Assembly: GCF_019266065.1 (NCBI RefSeq)
Contig: NZ_LPNR01000081.1
Location: 1 to 55,424, forward strand
From: Nocardia sp. MH4
GTDB lineage: Bacteria; Actinomycetota; Actinomycetes; Mycobacteriales; Mycobacteriaceae
Direction: 5' to 3'
Length of the DNA: 55,424 nucleotides
The position numbers and the translations under genes were made by a program. Below the pieces are notes generated by a model. That model did no database searches, was not told where the DNA came from, and worked only from the letters and a program-made list of their open reading frames with translations. This document shows, piece by piece, positions 7,911 to 16,395 of the stretch (the stretch's first letter is position 1; every line of letters begins with the position of its first letter).

Positions 7911-8002
7911 CATGGCAGCGAGGTTCGGTCCATGCCACGACACCCGCACGCGCGACCTCATGGCACCGCACTTCCGTCCACGCCTCGCCCTGCTCGCCCG
8001 AC

Positions 8003-8126
8003 CTCGAGGAGGGCAGGCCGCGCCGCGGCCGTCGCGGCCGTCCCGCCGGTCAGGCGCCGTTGCGTAGGCGACGAAGGAGCAAGCAACGGTGCCTGACCGG
8101 CGGGACCCAAGGGCCGCGACCTCGAG
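8003..8126. terminator. Long imperfect hairpin downstream of the aldehyde dehydrogenase gene
   Basis: The core arms 8040-8063 and 8083-8106 match over 23 of 24 positions, the odd pair being G-U in one orientation, with a 19-nt loop. Outside, TCGCGGCC (8032-8039) pairs with GGCCGCGA (8112-8119) and CTCGAG (8003-8008) with CTCGAG (8121-8126), with an asymmetric bulge of about 23 nt on the left. It lies between the convergently unneeded 3' side of the dehydrogenase (minus) and the 5' side of the septum-formation gene (minus). A terminator is the simple reading; the size and loop are unusual. Confidence 0.6.
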
Positions 8127-8146
8127 CGCGCCAGCGCTCCAAGAAC

Positions 8147-9844
8147 TCAGCCGCGCAGGGCGGAGGCGAAGATGCCGGGCAGGCGGGTCTTCTTGCCGTC
8201 GCCGTAGAAATCGGTGAGCTTGCGACCGGTGCCGGTGCCGGTCTTGTTGCTGACGAACCACGGCGGCTTGGGGCTCAGGGTGAATTCGCCGTGCAGCAGC
8301 GCGCGCGGCGCGGGCCGGAACGGGCCGCGGACCACGGTGCGCTCCACATCGTCGAGCAGGAAGGCGTTGTGTACGACGCCGATGCCGCTCTGGATGTCGT
8401 CGAGGGTGTGGCCGGGGAACGCGCCCCAGCTCGCGCGCGGGGTGAGGAAGGCCAGGCCGGTCCAGGCGTTGAGCGCGACGGTGCCGTAGCGCAGATCCTC
8501 GATCGCGGTGTCGAGCGCGCCGCCGAGCTCCTTGATCGATGCCGGGTGCGCGATGATGTTGGCGCCGAGGGTGCCCATCAGCTCGTCGTTGGCGAAATCG
8601 ACCGCGTTGCGGAGGAATTCGGTGCCGCTGCCGGGCAACTCGACCACCCCGAGGACGGGGGAGAAGTACTCGGTGCGCAGCAGCGGGGTGTCGCTCGCGG
8701 GCAGGTTCTCGACCAGCACGCGGCCGTTGGCCCGCTCCGAACCGGGGTACGCCGACAGCGCGCCCTCGACCCGGCCGTCGCTGCCGGGGTAGTACGCGGG
8801 CCGGGCGGGCGCGTTGTCGATCGCCGTGCGCAGTTCGGTGAGGAAGGCGTCCTTGAGCGGCCAGTCGGCGCTGAGGACCACGGTCTGGGCGGCGACGCAG
8901 TTGTAGCCGCCGTTGTGCAGCCGCTGGGTCGCCACGTGCTCGGCCTGGAACTTCAGGTCGGCGGCCGACCAGTCGCCCGGCACGACGATGCACGGCGCGA
9001 CCCCACCGAGTTCGCTGGTGATCGGCTTGTCCAGCGCGGGGGCACCGGTCTTCTTGCGCTCGATGCCCGCCTCGCCGGGGCCCCACACGATCGCGTCGTG
9101 CGTGGGCGCGCCGCCGGTCATGTGCACGTGCGCGACCTGCGGATGGGTCACCAGGTAGCCGCCCTCGGGCGCGCCACCGGTGAGGATGCGGACCACGCCG
9201 AGCTCGATGAACGGCGCGAAGATCGCCTGGAACACCGGCAGCAGCGGATCGGTGATCGGGTTGAGCTTGAGCGCGACCACCCGGTTGTTGGCGTAGAGCT
9301 CGTAGAGGGTGTCCAGCGGCGCGATCGACATGATGTTGCCCGCGCCGAGCACCGCGCCGACACCGCCGGTCGCGGCCGGGTCGAGCTGGGCCAGCCCGGC
9401 CTTGCGCCGTGCGGTGGCCGCGTCGACTCCGGGGCGTAGCCAGACATCGGCGCTGAAGCCGCTGAGCAGCAGTTTGTCGTAGACACCGTGCGGCAGCGCG
9501 GGCACCGAGACCCGTCCGCCGGGGGCGGTGCCGAGCTCGACACCGGCGAGCGGGCTCACCCCACGCTCGAGCGCGCCGACCGTTTCGGCCAGCGCCTGCG
9601 CGCCCGCCAGCATCGTCATCGGTCCCGACATCCACTCCTCGCCGACGAGCGGGCTGTCGGCGGCCAGCTGCTTGATGGTGCGGGCCGCCGCGACCCAGGC
9701 CTCGGCGTTGGCGGCGGTGCGCGTATGGAGTTCCTCGAGCAGCTCGCGGCGACGGCGCAGGTCGGTCGCGGCCCAGGTCTTTTCCCCCTGCGTGAGATCA
9801 GCGAGCGCGTTATCGATGACGGCGGTGTCGAAAGTAGTACTCAC
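8147..9844 (-). CDS. Aldehyde dehydrogenase family protein
   Basis: 565 residues, longer than the usual ~490. NAD(P)-dependent oxidation of an aldehyde to the acid is expected. The general-base Glu is in SELGG (about residue 278) and the nucleophilic Cys in GGYNCVAAQ (about residue 316). The cofactor loop appears as [12 protein letters not shown] and HMTGG. The insertions around TGAPALDKP and the C-terminal [16 protein letters not shown] are features of a divergent actinobacterial subgroup. Substrate unknown. The GTG start lies 6 nt after a CATAGT hexamer, so the transcript is likely leaderless. It is divergent from serS. Confidence 0.88.
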   Translation of the reverse strand: MSTTFDTAVIDNALADLTQGEKTWAATDLRRRRELLEELHTRTAANAEAWVAAARTIKQLAADSPLVGEEWMSGPMTMLAGAQALAETVGALERGVSPLAGVELGTAPGGRVSVPALPHGVYDKLLLSGFSADVWLRPGVDAATARRKAGLAQLDPAATGGVGAVLGAGNIMSIAPLDTLYELYANNRVVALKLNPITDPLLPVFQAIFAPFIELGVVRILTGGAPEGGYLVTHPQVAHVHMTGGAPTHDAIVWGPGEAGIERKKTGAPALDKPITSELGGVAPCIVVPGDWSAADLKFQAEHVATQRLHNGGYNCVAAQTVVLSADWPLKDAFLTELRTAIDNAPARPAYYPGSDGRVEGALSAYPGSERANGRVLVENLPASDTPLLRTEYFSPVLGVVELPGSGTEFLRNAVDFANDELMGTLGANIIAHPASIKELGGALDTAIEDLRYGTVALNAWTGLAFLTPRASWGAFPGHTLDDIQSGIGVVHNAFLLDDVERTVVRGPFRPAPRALLHGEFTLSPKPPWFVSNKTGTGTGRKLTDFYGDGKKTRLPGIFASALRG

Positions 9845-9850
9845 ACCGCA

Positions 9851-9856
9851 ACTATG
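9851..9856 (-). promoter_or_regulatory. -10 element of the aldehyde dehydrogenase gene
   Basis: Minus-strand CATAGT with 6 nt to the GTG at 9844. Confidence 0.4.
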
Positions 9857-9910
9857 CTCCTGTTCGGCCCGGAAGGCATAGGCCGCGGGATAAAGAGTTG
9901 AGTAAACTAC

Positions 9911-9916
9911 TAGGCT
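9911..9916 (+). promoter_or_regulatory. -10 element of serS
   Basis: TAGGCT with 8 nt to the ATG at 9925, giving a leaderless or nearly leaderless serS transcript. No T-box or other riboswitch is visible in the 80-bp divergent region. Confidence 0.42.
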
Positions 9917-9924
9917 GTTTTCTC

Positions 9925-11181
9925 ATGATCGACCTCCGATTCCTGCGCGAGAACCCGGAAGCCGTCCGAGCCTCGCAGCGGGCCCGCGGTGAGGACCCCG
10001 CACTCGTCGACGCCCTGCTCGAAGCCGACGCCGCGCGCCGGGCCGCCGTGGCCACCGCCGACACCCTGCGGGCCGAGCACAAGGCGATGGGCAAGGTCAT
10101 CGGCAAGGCGAGCAAGGACGAGCGCCCCGCGCTGCTGGCCGCCGCGACCGACATGTCCGCCAAGGTCAAGGAAGCCGAGGTCGCCCAGAACGCGGCCGAC
10201 GCCGACCTCGACGCCGCGCACCGCGCCATCTCCAACGTGGTGCAGGACGGCGCGCCCGCGGGCGGCGAGGACGACTACATCGTTCTCGAAACCGTCGGTA
10301 CCCCACCGGAGTTCGACTTCGAGCCGAAGGATCACCTGGAGCTCGGCGAGTCGCTCGGCCTGATCGACATGGAGCGCGGCGCCAAGGTGTCGGGCTCGCG
10401 GTTCTACTTCCTCACCGGCGCCGGCGCGCTGTTGCAGCTGGGTCTGCTGCAGCTGGCCGCGCAGAAGGCCGTCGCCAACGGCTTCACCATGATGATCCCG
10501 CCGGTGCTGGTGCGCCCCGAGATCATGGCCGGTACCGGCTTCCTCGGTCAGCATTCGGCGGAGGTCTACCACCTGGCCGACGACGATCTGTACCTCGTCG
10601 GCACCTCGGAGGTGCCGCTGGCCGGCTACCACGCCGAGGAGATCCTGGACCTGAGCCAGGGCCCGAAGCGCTACGCCGGCTGGTCGTCGTGTTTCCGCCG
10701 CGAGGCGGGCAGCTACGGCAAGGACACGCGGGGCATCATCCGCGTGCACCAGTTCGACAAGGTGGAGATGTTCGTCTACACCACCCCCGAGCAGGCCGAT
10801 GCCGAGCATCAGCGGCTGCTCGCGTGGGAGCGCGAGATGCTGGCCGCGATCGATGTGCCCTACCGGGTCATCGATGTGGCCGCGGGCGATCTGGGCAGCT
10901 CGGCGGCGCGCAAGTTCGACTGCGAGGCCTGGGTGCCCACCCAGCAGACCTACCGCGAGCTCACCTCGACCTCGAACTGCACCACCTTCCAGGCCCGCAG
11001 GCTCTCGGTCCGCTACCGCGACGAGAACGGAAAAGCGCAGGTCGCGGCCACGCTGAACGGCACGCTGGCGACCACGCGGTGGATCGTGGCGATCCTGGAG
11101 AACCACCAGCAGGCCGACGGTTCGGTGCGGGTGCCCGCGGCGCTGGTGCCCTTCGTCGGCACCGAAGTGCTCGAACCGTAG
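9925..11181 (+). CDS. serS: Seryl-tRNA synthetase
   Basis: 418-residue class II aminoacyl-tRNA synthetase charging tRNA-Ser (and tRNA-Sec where present). The N-terminus [12 protein letters not shown] begins the tRNA-binding coiled-coil arm (~25-105, rich in Ala, Lys and Glu). Motif 2 is visible as [26 protein letters not shown], with the serine-site [10 protein letters not shown] before it and motif 3 near [17 protein letters not shown]. The ATG at 9925 is the family start; an in-frame ATG-like codon 27 nt upstream is rejected because homologues start MIDLR and a -10 element lies between the two. Orthologue of Rv3834c by context. Confidence 0.97.
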   Translation: MIDLRFLRENPEAVRASQRARGEDPALVDALLEADAARRAAVATADTLRAEHKAMGKVIGKASKDERPALLAAATDMSAKVKEAEVAQNAADADLDAAHRAISNVVQDGAPAGGEDDYIVLETVGTPPEFDFEPKDHLELGESLGLIDMERGAKVSGSRFYFLTGAGALLQLGLLQLAAQKAVANGFTMMIPPVLVRPEIMAGTGFLGQHSAEVYHLADDDLYLVGTSEVPLAGYHAEEILDLSQGPKRYAGWSSCFRREAGSYGKDTRGIIRVHQFDKVEMFVYTTPEQADAEHQRLLAWEREMLAAIDVPYRVIDVAAGDLGSSAARKFDCEAWVPTQQTYRELTSTSNCTTFQARRLSVRYRDENGKAQVAATLNGTLATTRWIVAILENHQQADGSVRVPAALVPFVGTEVLEP

Positions 11182-11246
11182 AGTCCTTCACTGTTTGCTG
11201 AAGTCCCATTTGGTGGATGTGGCAAACGCCCTGACCGAACAACATC

Positions 11247-11252
11247 TAGGCT
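11247..11252 (+). promoter_or_regulatory. -10 element of the GGDEF-EAL gene
   Basis: TAGGCT (the same hexamer as serS) with 7 nt to the GTG at 11260, which decides this start over the GTG at 11254. Confidence 0.4.
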
Positions 11253-11259
11253 GGTGCAC

Positions 11260-13092
11260 GTGCGAGGAATCGGGGCGCGCGGCGATACCCGAACCCGGGT
11301 GCGGGCGGCATCGGCGTTGGCGACGGCAAAGGTCATGGCCAGGACAACGGGGGCGTTCTACGTCCTCGGTGGTGTCCTCGGCCTGACGATCACTGCCATC
11401 GCACCGGGTGACGACGGTAGTCGGCTGCTGGTCGGGACGGCGGCGGCGGTCGCGCTGGTGCTCGGTCTGACATTGCTGGCGTGGGGTCCGCGGATGCCGC
11501 ATTCCCTGCACCACCTCTACCTGGCCACCGCGACCGTCCTGGTGACGATCGCGGTGCACTCCTTCCCGAACCTGGTCGGCGGCATCACGCTGGCCTCGTT
11601 CTACGTCTTCGTCGCCTGCGACGCCGCGCTGTTCTTCGCGTGGCCGCAGGCCGCCGCGCACATCGGCTTCGCGATGGCGCTGTGCCTGTGGGTGCTGCCC
11701 GACCGTGGGCTGCCGTGGTGGTCGGGCATGATCCCGGCCGGTGTCACCTTCGGCGCGGGCGTCGTCGTCGGCATTCTGACCAGGATGGCCTCCGACGCCG
11801 ATATCGATGTGCTCACCGGCCTGCTGAACCGGCGTGGTTTCGAGAAGCAGCTCAACCCCGCCATCGATGCGGCGGGTCGCGGCGGTCAGGGCCTGGCCCT
11901 GGTCCTGGTCGACCTGGACCGCTTCCAGAAGATCAACGATCACCTCGGCCACCGCGCCGGGGACGCGGTGCTGCAGCGGGTCGCCGACACCTGGCTCGAC
12001 TTGCTCGCCCCCGATCAGGTGCTGGCCCGCTTCGGCGGTGACGTCTTCGCGCTGCTGCTGCCCGGCACCACCGAGCAGGCCGCGATCCTGCTCACCGAGA
12101 AGCTGCGCGCCGCGGTGACCATGGGCTGTTCGGCCGGTGTCACCTCCTGGCAGCCGGGCGAGTCCGGTTCGCTGCTGATCAGCCGCGCCGACGTCGGCCT
12201 GTACCGGGCCAAGCAGGCCGGGCGCAATCGCACGGTGCTCGAGTCGTCGCGGCAGCTGCCGCTGGCGGTGGAGCTGCGCGAGGCGATCGACCGCGGCGCG
12301 CTCGACGTGCACTACCAGCCGATCGTGAGCCTGTCCGAGGACGGCGGCCAGGCCGTCGGCGTCGAGGCGCTGCTGCGCTGGTCGTCCAACGCCCAGCCGG
12401 AGGTCACCACCGAGGGACTGATCCGGGTGGCCGAGGAATACGACCTCATCTCCGACCTGGACGAGCTGGTGCTGCGCCGCGCCTGCGCCGACGCCGCCCG
12501 CCTGCAGGAGAGCTTCGCCTCGCTGGATCTGACGCTCAACGTCAACGTCTCCGGTCTGGAACTGGCCGAACCCGATTACGCCGAGCGGGTCGCGACCATC
12601 CTCAACGACACCGGCTGGCCCGCTGACCAGCTGGTCCTCGAGGTCACCGAGAGCGAGCTGGCCGCCGAATCGCAGACCGCGATCACCAATCTGCACACCC
12701 TGCGCGACCGTGGCGTGCGCATCGCCATCGACGACTTCGGCACCGGGTACTCCTCGCTGAGCCGCCTGGCCACCATCCCCAGCGACATCCTCAAGGTCGA
12801 CCAGTCCTTCGTCGCCGCGATCCGCTCCGATTCCCCGGCGCCGCCCCTGCTCGGCGTGATCGCCGCGCTCAGCAAGTCGCTGGATCTGCAGGTCATCGCC
12901 GAGGGCGTGGAGACCGAATACCAGGCGGCGGTGCTCACCGAGCTCGGCTTCGCGCTGGCCCAGGGCTACCACTACAGCGACTCGCATCCGGTCTCGGAAC
13001 TGATCAACGACCTCAACGACGGTCAGGGGCGGCCCGGCAGCACCGACGACGACGATTCGCTCTCGGCGAGCGGCTGGATTCCCCTCGGTTAA
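11260..13092 (+). CDS. Membrane GGDEF-EAL protein, probably a c-di-GMP phosphodiesterase
   Basis: 610 residues. Residues ~25-170 form about six membrane helices, followed by a GGDEF domain (~180-325) and an EAL domain (~335-590). In the GGDEF domain the metal and guanine regions (DVDLD-type LVDLDRFQKINDHLGH) are kept but the signature is GGDVF (about 259-263), losing the catalytic Glu, and the Arg of the RxxD inhibitory site is absent (LAPD). The EAL domain looks active: EALLRW (369), the Asn in LNVNVSG, LEVTESE, DDFGTGYSS (491), LKVDQSF and EGVETE (548). Cleavage of c-di-GMP with the GGDEF domain as a GTP sensor is therefore the best inference. Single transcription unit after serS. Confidence 0.9.
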   Translation: MRGIGARGDTRTRVRAASALATAKVMARTTGAFYVLGGVLGLTITAIAPGDDGSRLLVGTAAAVALVLGLTLLAWGPRMPHSLHHLYLATATVLVTIAVHSFPNLVGGITLASFYVFVACDAALFFAWPQAAAHIGFAMALCLWVLPDRGLPWWSGMIPAGVTFGAGVVVGILTRMASDADIDVLTGLLNRRGFEKQLNPAIDAAGRGGQGLALVLVDLDRFQKINDHLGHRAGDAVLQRVADTWLDLLAPDQVLARFGGDVFALLLPGTTEQAAILLTEKLRAAVTMGCSAGVTSWQPGESGSLLISRADVGLYRAKQAGRNRTVLESSRQLPLAVELREAIDRGALDVHYQPIVSLSEDGGQAVGVEALLRWSSNAQPEVTTEGLIRVAEEYDLISDLDELVLRRACADAARLQESFASLDLTLNVNVSGLELAEPDYAERVATILNDTGWPADQLVLEVTESELAAESQTAITNLHTLRDRGVRIAIDDFGTGYSSLSRLATIPSDILKVDQSFVAAIRSDSPAPPLLGVIAALSKSLDLQVIAEGVETEYQAAVLTELGFALAQGYHYSDSHPVSELINDLNDGQGRPGSTDDDDSLSASGWIPLG

Positions 13093-13132
13093 TCGCTTGA
13101 CGCCTCGCCCGCGCGCGGCGAACCATGGACGC

Positions 13133-13159
13133 ATGCGAATGCTCATCTACCGCTGTTGA
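13133..13159 (+). other. Eight-codon upstream ORF before the MFS gene
   Basis: ATG at 13133 (or 13139) encodes MRMLIYRC and stops at TGA 13157-13159, in the same frame as the MFS gene that starts at GTG 13190. The 30 nt between have no start codon but show GC-rich third positions and would read SSELYRRVAA. It may be a regulatory leader peptide, a real nonsense interruption of a longer N-terminus, or chance. Confidence 0.35.
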
Positions 13160-13189
13160 TCTTCGGAGCTCTACCGGCGCGTCGCGGCG

Positions 13190-14635
13190 GTGGTGGCGCG
13201 TTTGACCAGTGAGCCGGTCGGCGTGCGTGGTGTCGCGGTTCGGGCGGTCCTGTTCAAGGGCACGCGCGATCTGCTGCCGATCTATGCGCTCTACGGTGTG
13301 CTGTTCGCCGATCACGGCCTGAGCACCGCGCAGATCTCGCTGTTGCTCGCCCTCTGGTCGGTCACCGCGTTCGTGCTGGAGGTGCCGTCGGGCGCGTGGG
13401 CCGACACCGTCTCGCGCCGGGCGCTGCTGGTCCTGAGCTGTCTGCTGCAGGCGGCCTGTTTCGCGCTGTGGATGCTGGCCCCGTCGTTTCTCGGTTTCGC
13501 ACTGGGATTCGTGATCTGGGGCGTCGCGTCGTCGCTGGAATCGGGCACGTTCGAGGCACTGATCTACGACGATCTCGTCGCCCGCGGCGAACCGTCGGCC
13601 TATGCCTCGATCATCGGCTGGGCGCGTGGCGCCCAGGAGACCACGGTGCTGGTAGCGATCCTGGTGGCCGCCCCGCTCTTCGCGCTCGGCGGCTATCCCC
13701 TGGTCGGCTGGGTCAGCGTGGCCATCGCCCTGCTGCACACCCTGACCGCGGTGGCATTGCCGAGCGCGCCGGTCGCCATCTCCGCGGCCGCCGTCGACGA
13801 CCTCGACGACGAACCCCCGGCCCCCGGCCCGCACCAGGTCCCGGGTGCGGCCCCCGCACACCCACACTCGGCCTCCCCCGGGGAAGCGGTTCGCATCGGT
13901 AAAGCGGTGGCCCGCACCGAGGATGCGCCGCCCCGCACCGAGACCGACGGTCCCGCCGACCACCGGGTCGCGCCGGACGACCCCCTCCCGGACACCACGG
14001 TTCCGGATAAGGCCCCCGCGCGGTACCTGACCATGCTGCGCACCGGCACCGCCGAGGCGTTCCGGGTTCGCCGGGTCCGGCGAGGTGTGCTGCTGGGCGC
14101 CCTGCTGTACGGCGTCACCGCCTTCGACGAATACTTCGGTCTGCTCGCCGTGTCCGGCGGCGCGTCGACCAGTGCGTCCGCGCTGCTGGTCGGCGTGACG
14201 GTGGTGGGGTCGCTCGCCGGATCATTGCTGGCCGGCCGGACCGAGCTGGTCCCGGCGCGCTGGCTCGCCGTGGCGCTGTTCGTCGCGGGCCTGCTCTTCA
14301 TCGCGGGATCGCTGGCGGTGGGTGCCGCGCTCACGGTGGGGCCGGTGCTGTTGTGGGCGGGGTTCGTCGGGATCGGTGTCGCCTATGGAGTGGACTTCGC
14401 CATCGAGGTGGTGGCGGGGGCGCGGTTGCAGGCGGCCATCGCCGGCCCGGCTCGCGCGACCGTACTGTCGTTCTCCGGGCTGCTCTCGGAGATCGTGGCG
14501 TTGTTGGTGTTCGGCTTCGTCGCGGCCGCCACCCAGTGGCTGTCGATGTCGGCCACGATCGCCCTGCTCGGCACGGTGCTGCTGGTGACCGCCCTGCTCA
14601 CCCCGAGCTGGTTGCCGCCGCGCGCCGAGGACTAG
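13190..14635 (+). CDS. MFS transporter with a long central cytoplasmic loop
   Basis: 481 residues with twelve predicted membrane helices in two sixes. The loop 2-3 signature of the superfamily is seen as GAWADTVSRR. The loop between the halves (about residues 205-285) is unusually long, at roughly 80 residues, and is Pro/Asp/His-rich and presumably disordered. The substrate cannot be read from sequence; drug or metabolite efflux is typical. The GTG start has no clear ribosome site and an in-frame ORF precedes it, so the true start is uncertain. Its stop TAG abuts the convergent HD gene's stop without intervening bases. Confidence 0.85.
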   Translation: MVARLTSEPVGVRGVAVRAVLFKGTRDLLPIYALYGVLFADHGLSTAQISLLLALWSVTAFVLEVPSGAWADTVSRRALLVLSCLLQAACFALWMLAPSFLGFALGFVIWGVASSLESGTFEALIYDDLVARGEPSAYASIIGWARGAQETTVLVAILVAAPLFALGGYPLVGWVSVAIALLHTLTAVALPSAPVAISAAAVDDLDDEPPAPGPHQVPGAAPAHPHSASPGEAVRIGKAVARTEDAPPRTETDGPADHRVAPDDPLPDTTVPDKAPARYLTMLRTGTAEAFRVRRVRRGVLLGALLYGVTAFDEYFGLLAVSGGASTSASALLVGVTVVGSLAGSLLAGRTELVPARWLAVALFVAGLLFIAGSLAVGAALTVGPVLLWAGFVGIGVAYGVDFAIEVVAGARLQAAIAGPARATVLSFSGLLSEIVALLVFGFVAAATQWLSMSATIALLGTVLLVTALLTPSWLPPRAED

Positions 14636-15163
14636 TCACCACCGCAGCATCGGCAGCGGTCGCGCCGGATGCCGCACGCCGTGCCGCAACGCGCTGCGCA
14701 CCAGAAACCCGTGGAACCCGCGGTAGGGGTATCGCTCGACCACCGCGCGGACGAATGCCGCGTCGAGCCCGCCCCGCAGCAGACCGTGGCTGACATCGAC
14801 CCGATCGGCGATCCGGAACGTCTCCACCAGCCGGTCGGTGCGCGGCCGCACCCCGTGATGGTCGAGCACCATCGTGCGCGCCAGGTCGGGTTCCGCGATC
14901 CCGAGCTCGGCGGCGAAACCGTCGACGAGCGCCGCCGACGGCGCGAGATAGTCGAACGTGCCCGCAGTCCAGATCCCGAGGTCGTGCACCGCCCAGGCGA
15001 GGGCCGCCGCGTCGGGCAGGACGCCGCCGAGCAGCGCGCAGTGATAGTTGGCGCAGCGATAGACGTGATGGCGATAGGTCGTCTCGTCCGCGCCGAGCGC
15101 CGCCCGGTGCCGTCGCAGCACCACCTCGATCACCGGATGCGACACCACCGCGACCTCTGACAT
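14636..15163 (-). CDS. HD-domain protein (putative phosphohydrolase)
   Basis: 175 residues. HD metal ligands are visible: His residues in YRHHVYR, the HD pair at residues 60-61 (AWAVHDLGIW), then DHHG and the Asp in RIADRVD. This fits the HD superfamily of metal-dependent phosphohydrolases, in a small cyanamide-hydratase-like or nucleotidase-like subgroup; the substrate is unknown. No membrane segment. Transcribed convergently to the MFS gene and divergently from the DUF606 transporter. Confidence 0.75.
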   Translation of the reverse strand: MSEVAVVSHPVIEVVLRRHRAALGADETTYRHHVYRCANYHCALLGGVLPDAAALAWAVHDLGIWTAGTFDYLAPSAALVDGFAAELGIAEPDLARTMVLDHHGVRPRTDRLVETFRIADRVDVSHGLLRGGLDAAFVRAVVERYPYRGFHGFLVRSALRHGVRHPARPLPMLRW

Positions 15164-15247
15164 CGTGGCCTCCCCTGACGATTCCGGACGACGGCTCCGG
15201 GCCGGGTCTACTGTCGAAGACTACGGCGGAGCTGGCGAAAGGACACG

Positions 15248-16192
15248 GTGGTCGGGCGCGACGGACTCGGGTTGGTCTTCGGATTCTGCATCGGCGCCGG
15301 TGTCGCCGTGCAGGGCCGGATCAACGGCGCACTCGGCGCCGAGCTGGGCGACGGTGTCGCGGCCGCCACCATCAGCTTCGCGACCGGTCTCGTCGCCCTC
15401 CTGATCGCGCTCGCGGTCAGTCCCCACCTGCGCGCGGGTCCGGCGCGGGTGCGAACCGCCGTGTCCGCCGGGCAGTTACGGCCGTGGCAGCTGCTCGGCG
15501 GGTTGTGTGGAGCGTTCTTCGTCGCCGGTCAGGGACTCACGATCGCCGCGATCGGCGTCACCGCGTTCACCGTCGCGGTGGTCGCGGGCCAGCTGCTCAG
15601 CAGCCTCGTGGTCGACCGGCTCGGCCTCGCCCCCGCAGGCCGCACTCCGATCACCCCGTGGCGGGTAGTCGGCGCGATCCTCGGCATCGGCGGCGTCCTC
15701 CTCGGCGCGGGCGGTCATTCCGCGTCCGCGACCGCGGTGACCGGCCTCCCCGACATCCCGGTGCTGCTCATCGCCATACCCGCGCTCGCGGGAATCGGCC
15801 TGGCCTGGCAGCAGGCCGTGAACGGCCGGGTCGGCGCCGTGGGCGGCCCGTTCTCGGCGACCCTGGTGAACTTCGCCGTCGGCCTGGTGGCCCTGTGTCT
15901 GTTCGACGTGTTCACCGTGATCACGACCGGTCTGCCGGAGCGATTCCCCACGGCCCCCTGGTTGTATCTCGGCGGCCTGATCGGCGTGGCCTTCATCGCC
16001 CTGGCCGCCTACACCGTCGGCCTGATCGGCGTCCTGCTGCTCGGCCTGACCTCCGTCGCGGGCCAGCTCATCGCCGCGCTCGTCCTCGACGCCATCGACG
16101 GAAGACTGTCCACCGCAGCCGTTCTCGGCTGCCTCGTCGTCCTCGTCGCCGTCCTCGTAGCCAGCCGCGCCCAGACCCCGGCCGATCGCTGA
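15248..16192 (+). CDS. DUF606 (YdcZ)-type DMT-superfamily transporter
   Basis: 314 residues with ten predicted helices made of two similar DUF606 halves. Each half opens with a Gly-rich helix and a V/AxxGRxNG motif: GAGVAVQGRINGALGAELG in the first, GLAWQQAVNGRVGAVGG in the second. The fused form is common in actinobacteria. Substrate unknown. AAAGGA lies just upstream of the GTG start. The ~200-bp stretch after the stop holds the promoter of the kinase gene and no other ORF I would support. Confidence 0.85.
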   Translation: MVGRDGLGLVFGFCIGAGVAVQGRINGALGAELGDGVAAATISFATGLVALLIALAVSPHLRAGPARVRTAVSAGQLRPWQLLGGLCGAFFVAGQGLTIAAIGVTAFTVAVVAGQLLSSLVVDRLGLAPAGRTPITPWRVVGAILGIGGVLLGAGGHSASATAVTGLPDIPVLLIAIPALAGIGLAWQQAVNGRVGAVGGPFSATLVNFAVGLVALCLFDVFTVITTGLPERFPTAPWLYLGGLIGVAFIALAAYTVGLIGVLLLGLTSVAGQLIAALVLDAIDGRLSTAAVLGCLVVLVAVLVASRAQTPADR

Positions 16193-16395
16193 CGCGCAGG
16201 CAGGCGCGGGCCGCCGGTCGTGCCTCGGCCCAGACTCGACGTCGACCTGCGCCCGCGTCGTCGTCGGCACCGGTCCCGCCGTCACGACGGGCCGCCCGAT
16301 CGGCGCGGGTGTTAGGTTGCTCGCGAACGAACCGGGCCGCCTGATCGAGGTGGGCTCGCCCCGCCGTGGCGGGAGTGAAATGGGGGAGTGCCGAA

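Noticed and set aside
6828..9635. A continuous 935-codon minus-strand ORF
   Set aside because: It fuses the septum-formation gene with an out-of-frame shadow of the aldehyde dehydrogenase; the part above ~7913 has Arg-rich shadow composition.
13157..13159. TGA as a selenocysteine codon in the MFS gene
   Set aside because: No SECIS-like hairpin directly after it and no known selenoprotein of this type; a leader ORF or interruption is simpler.
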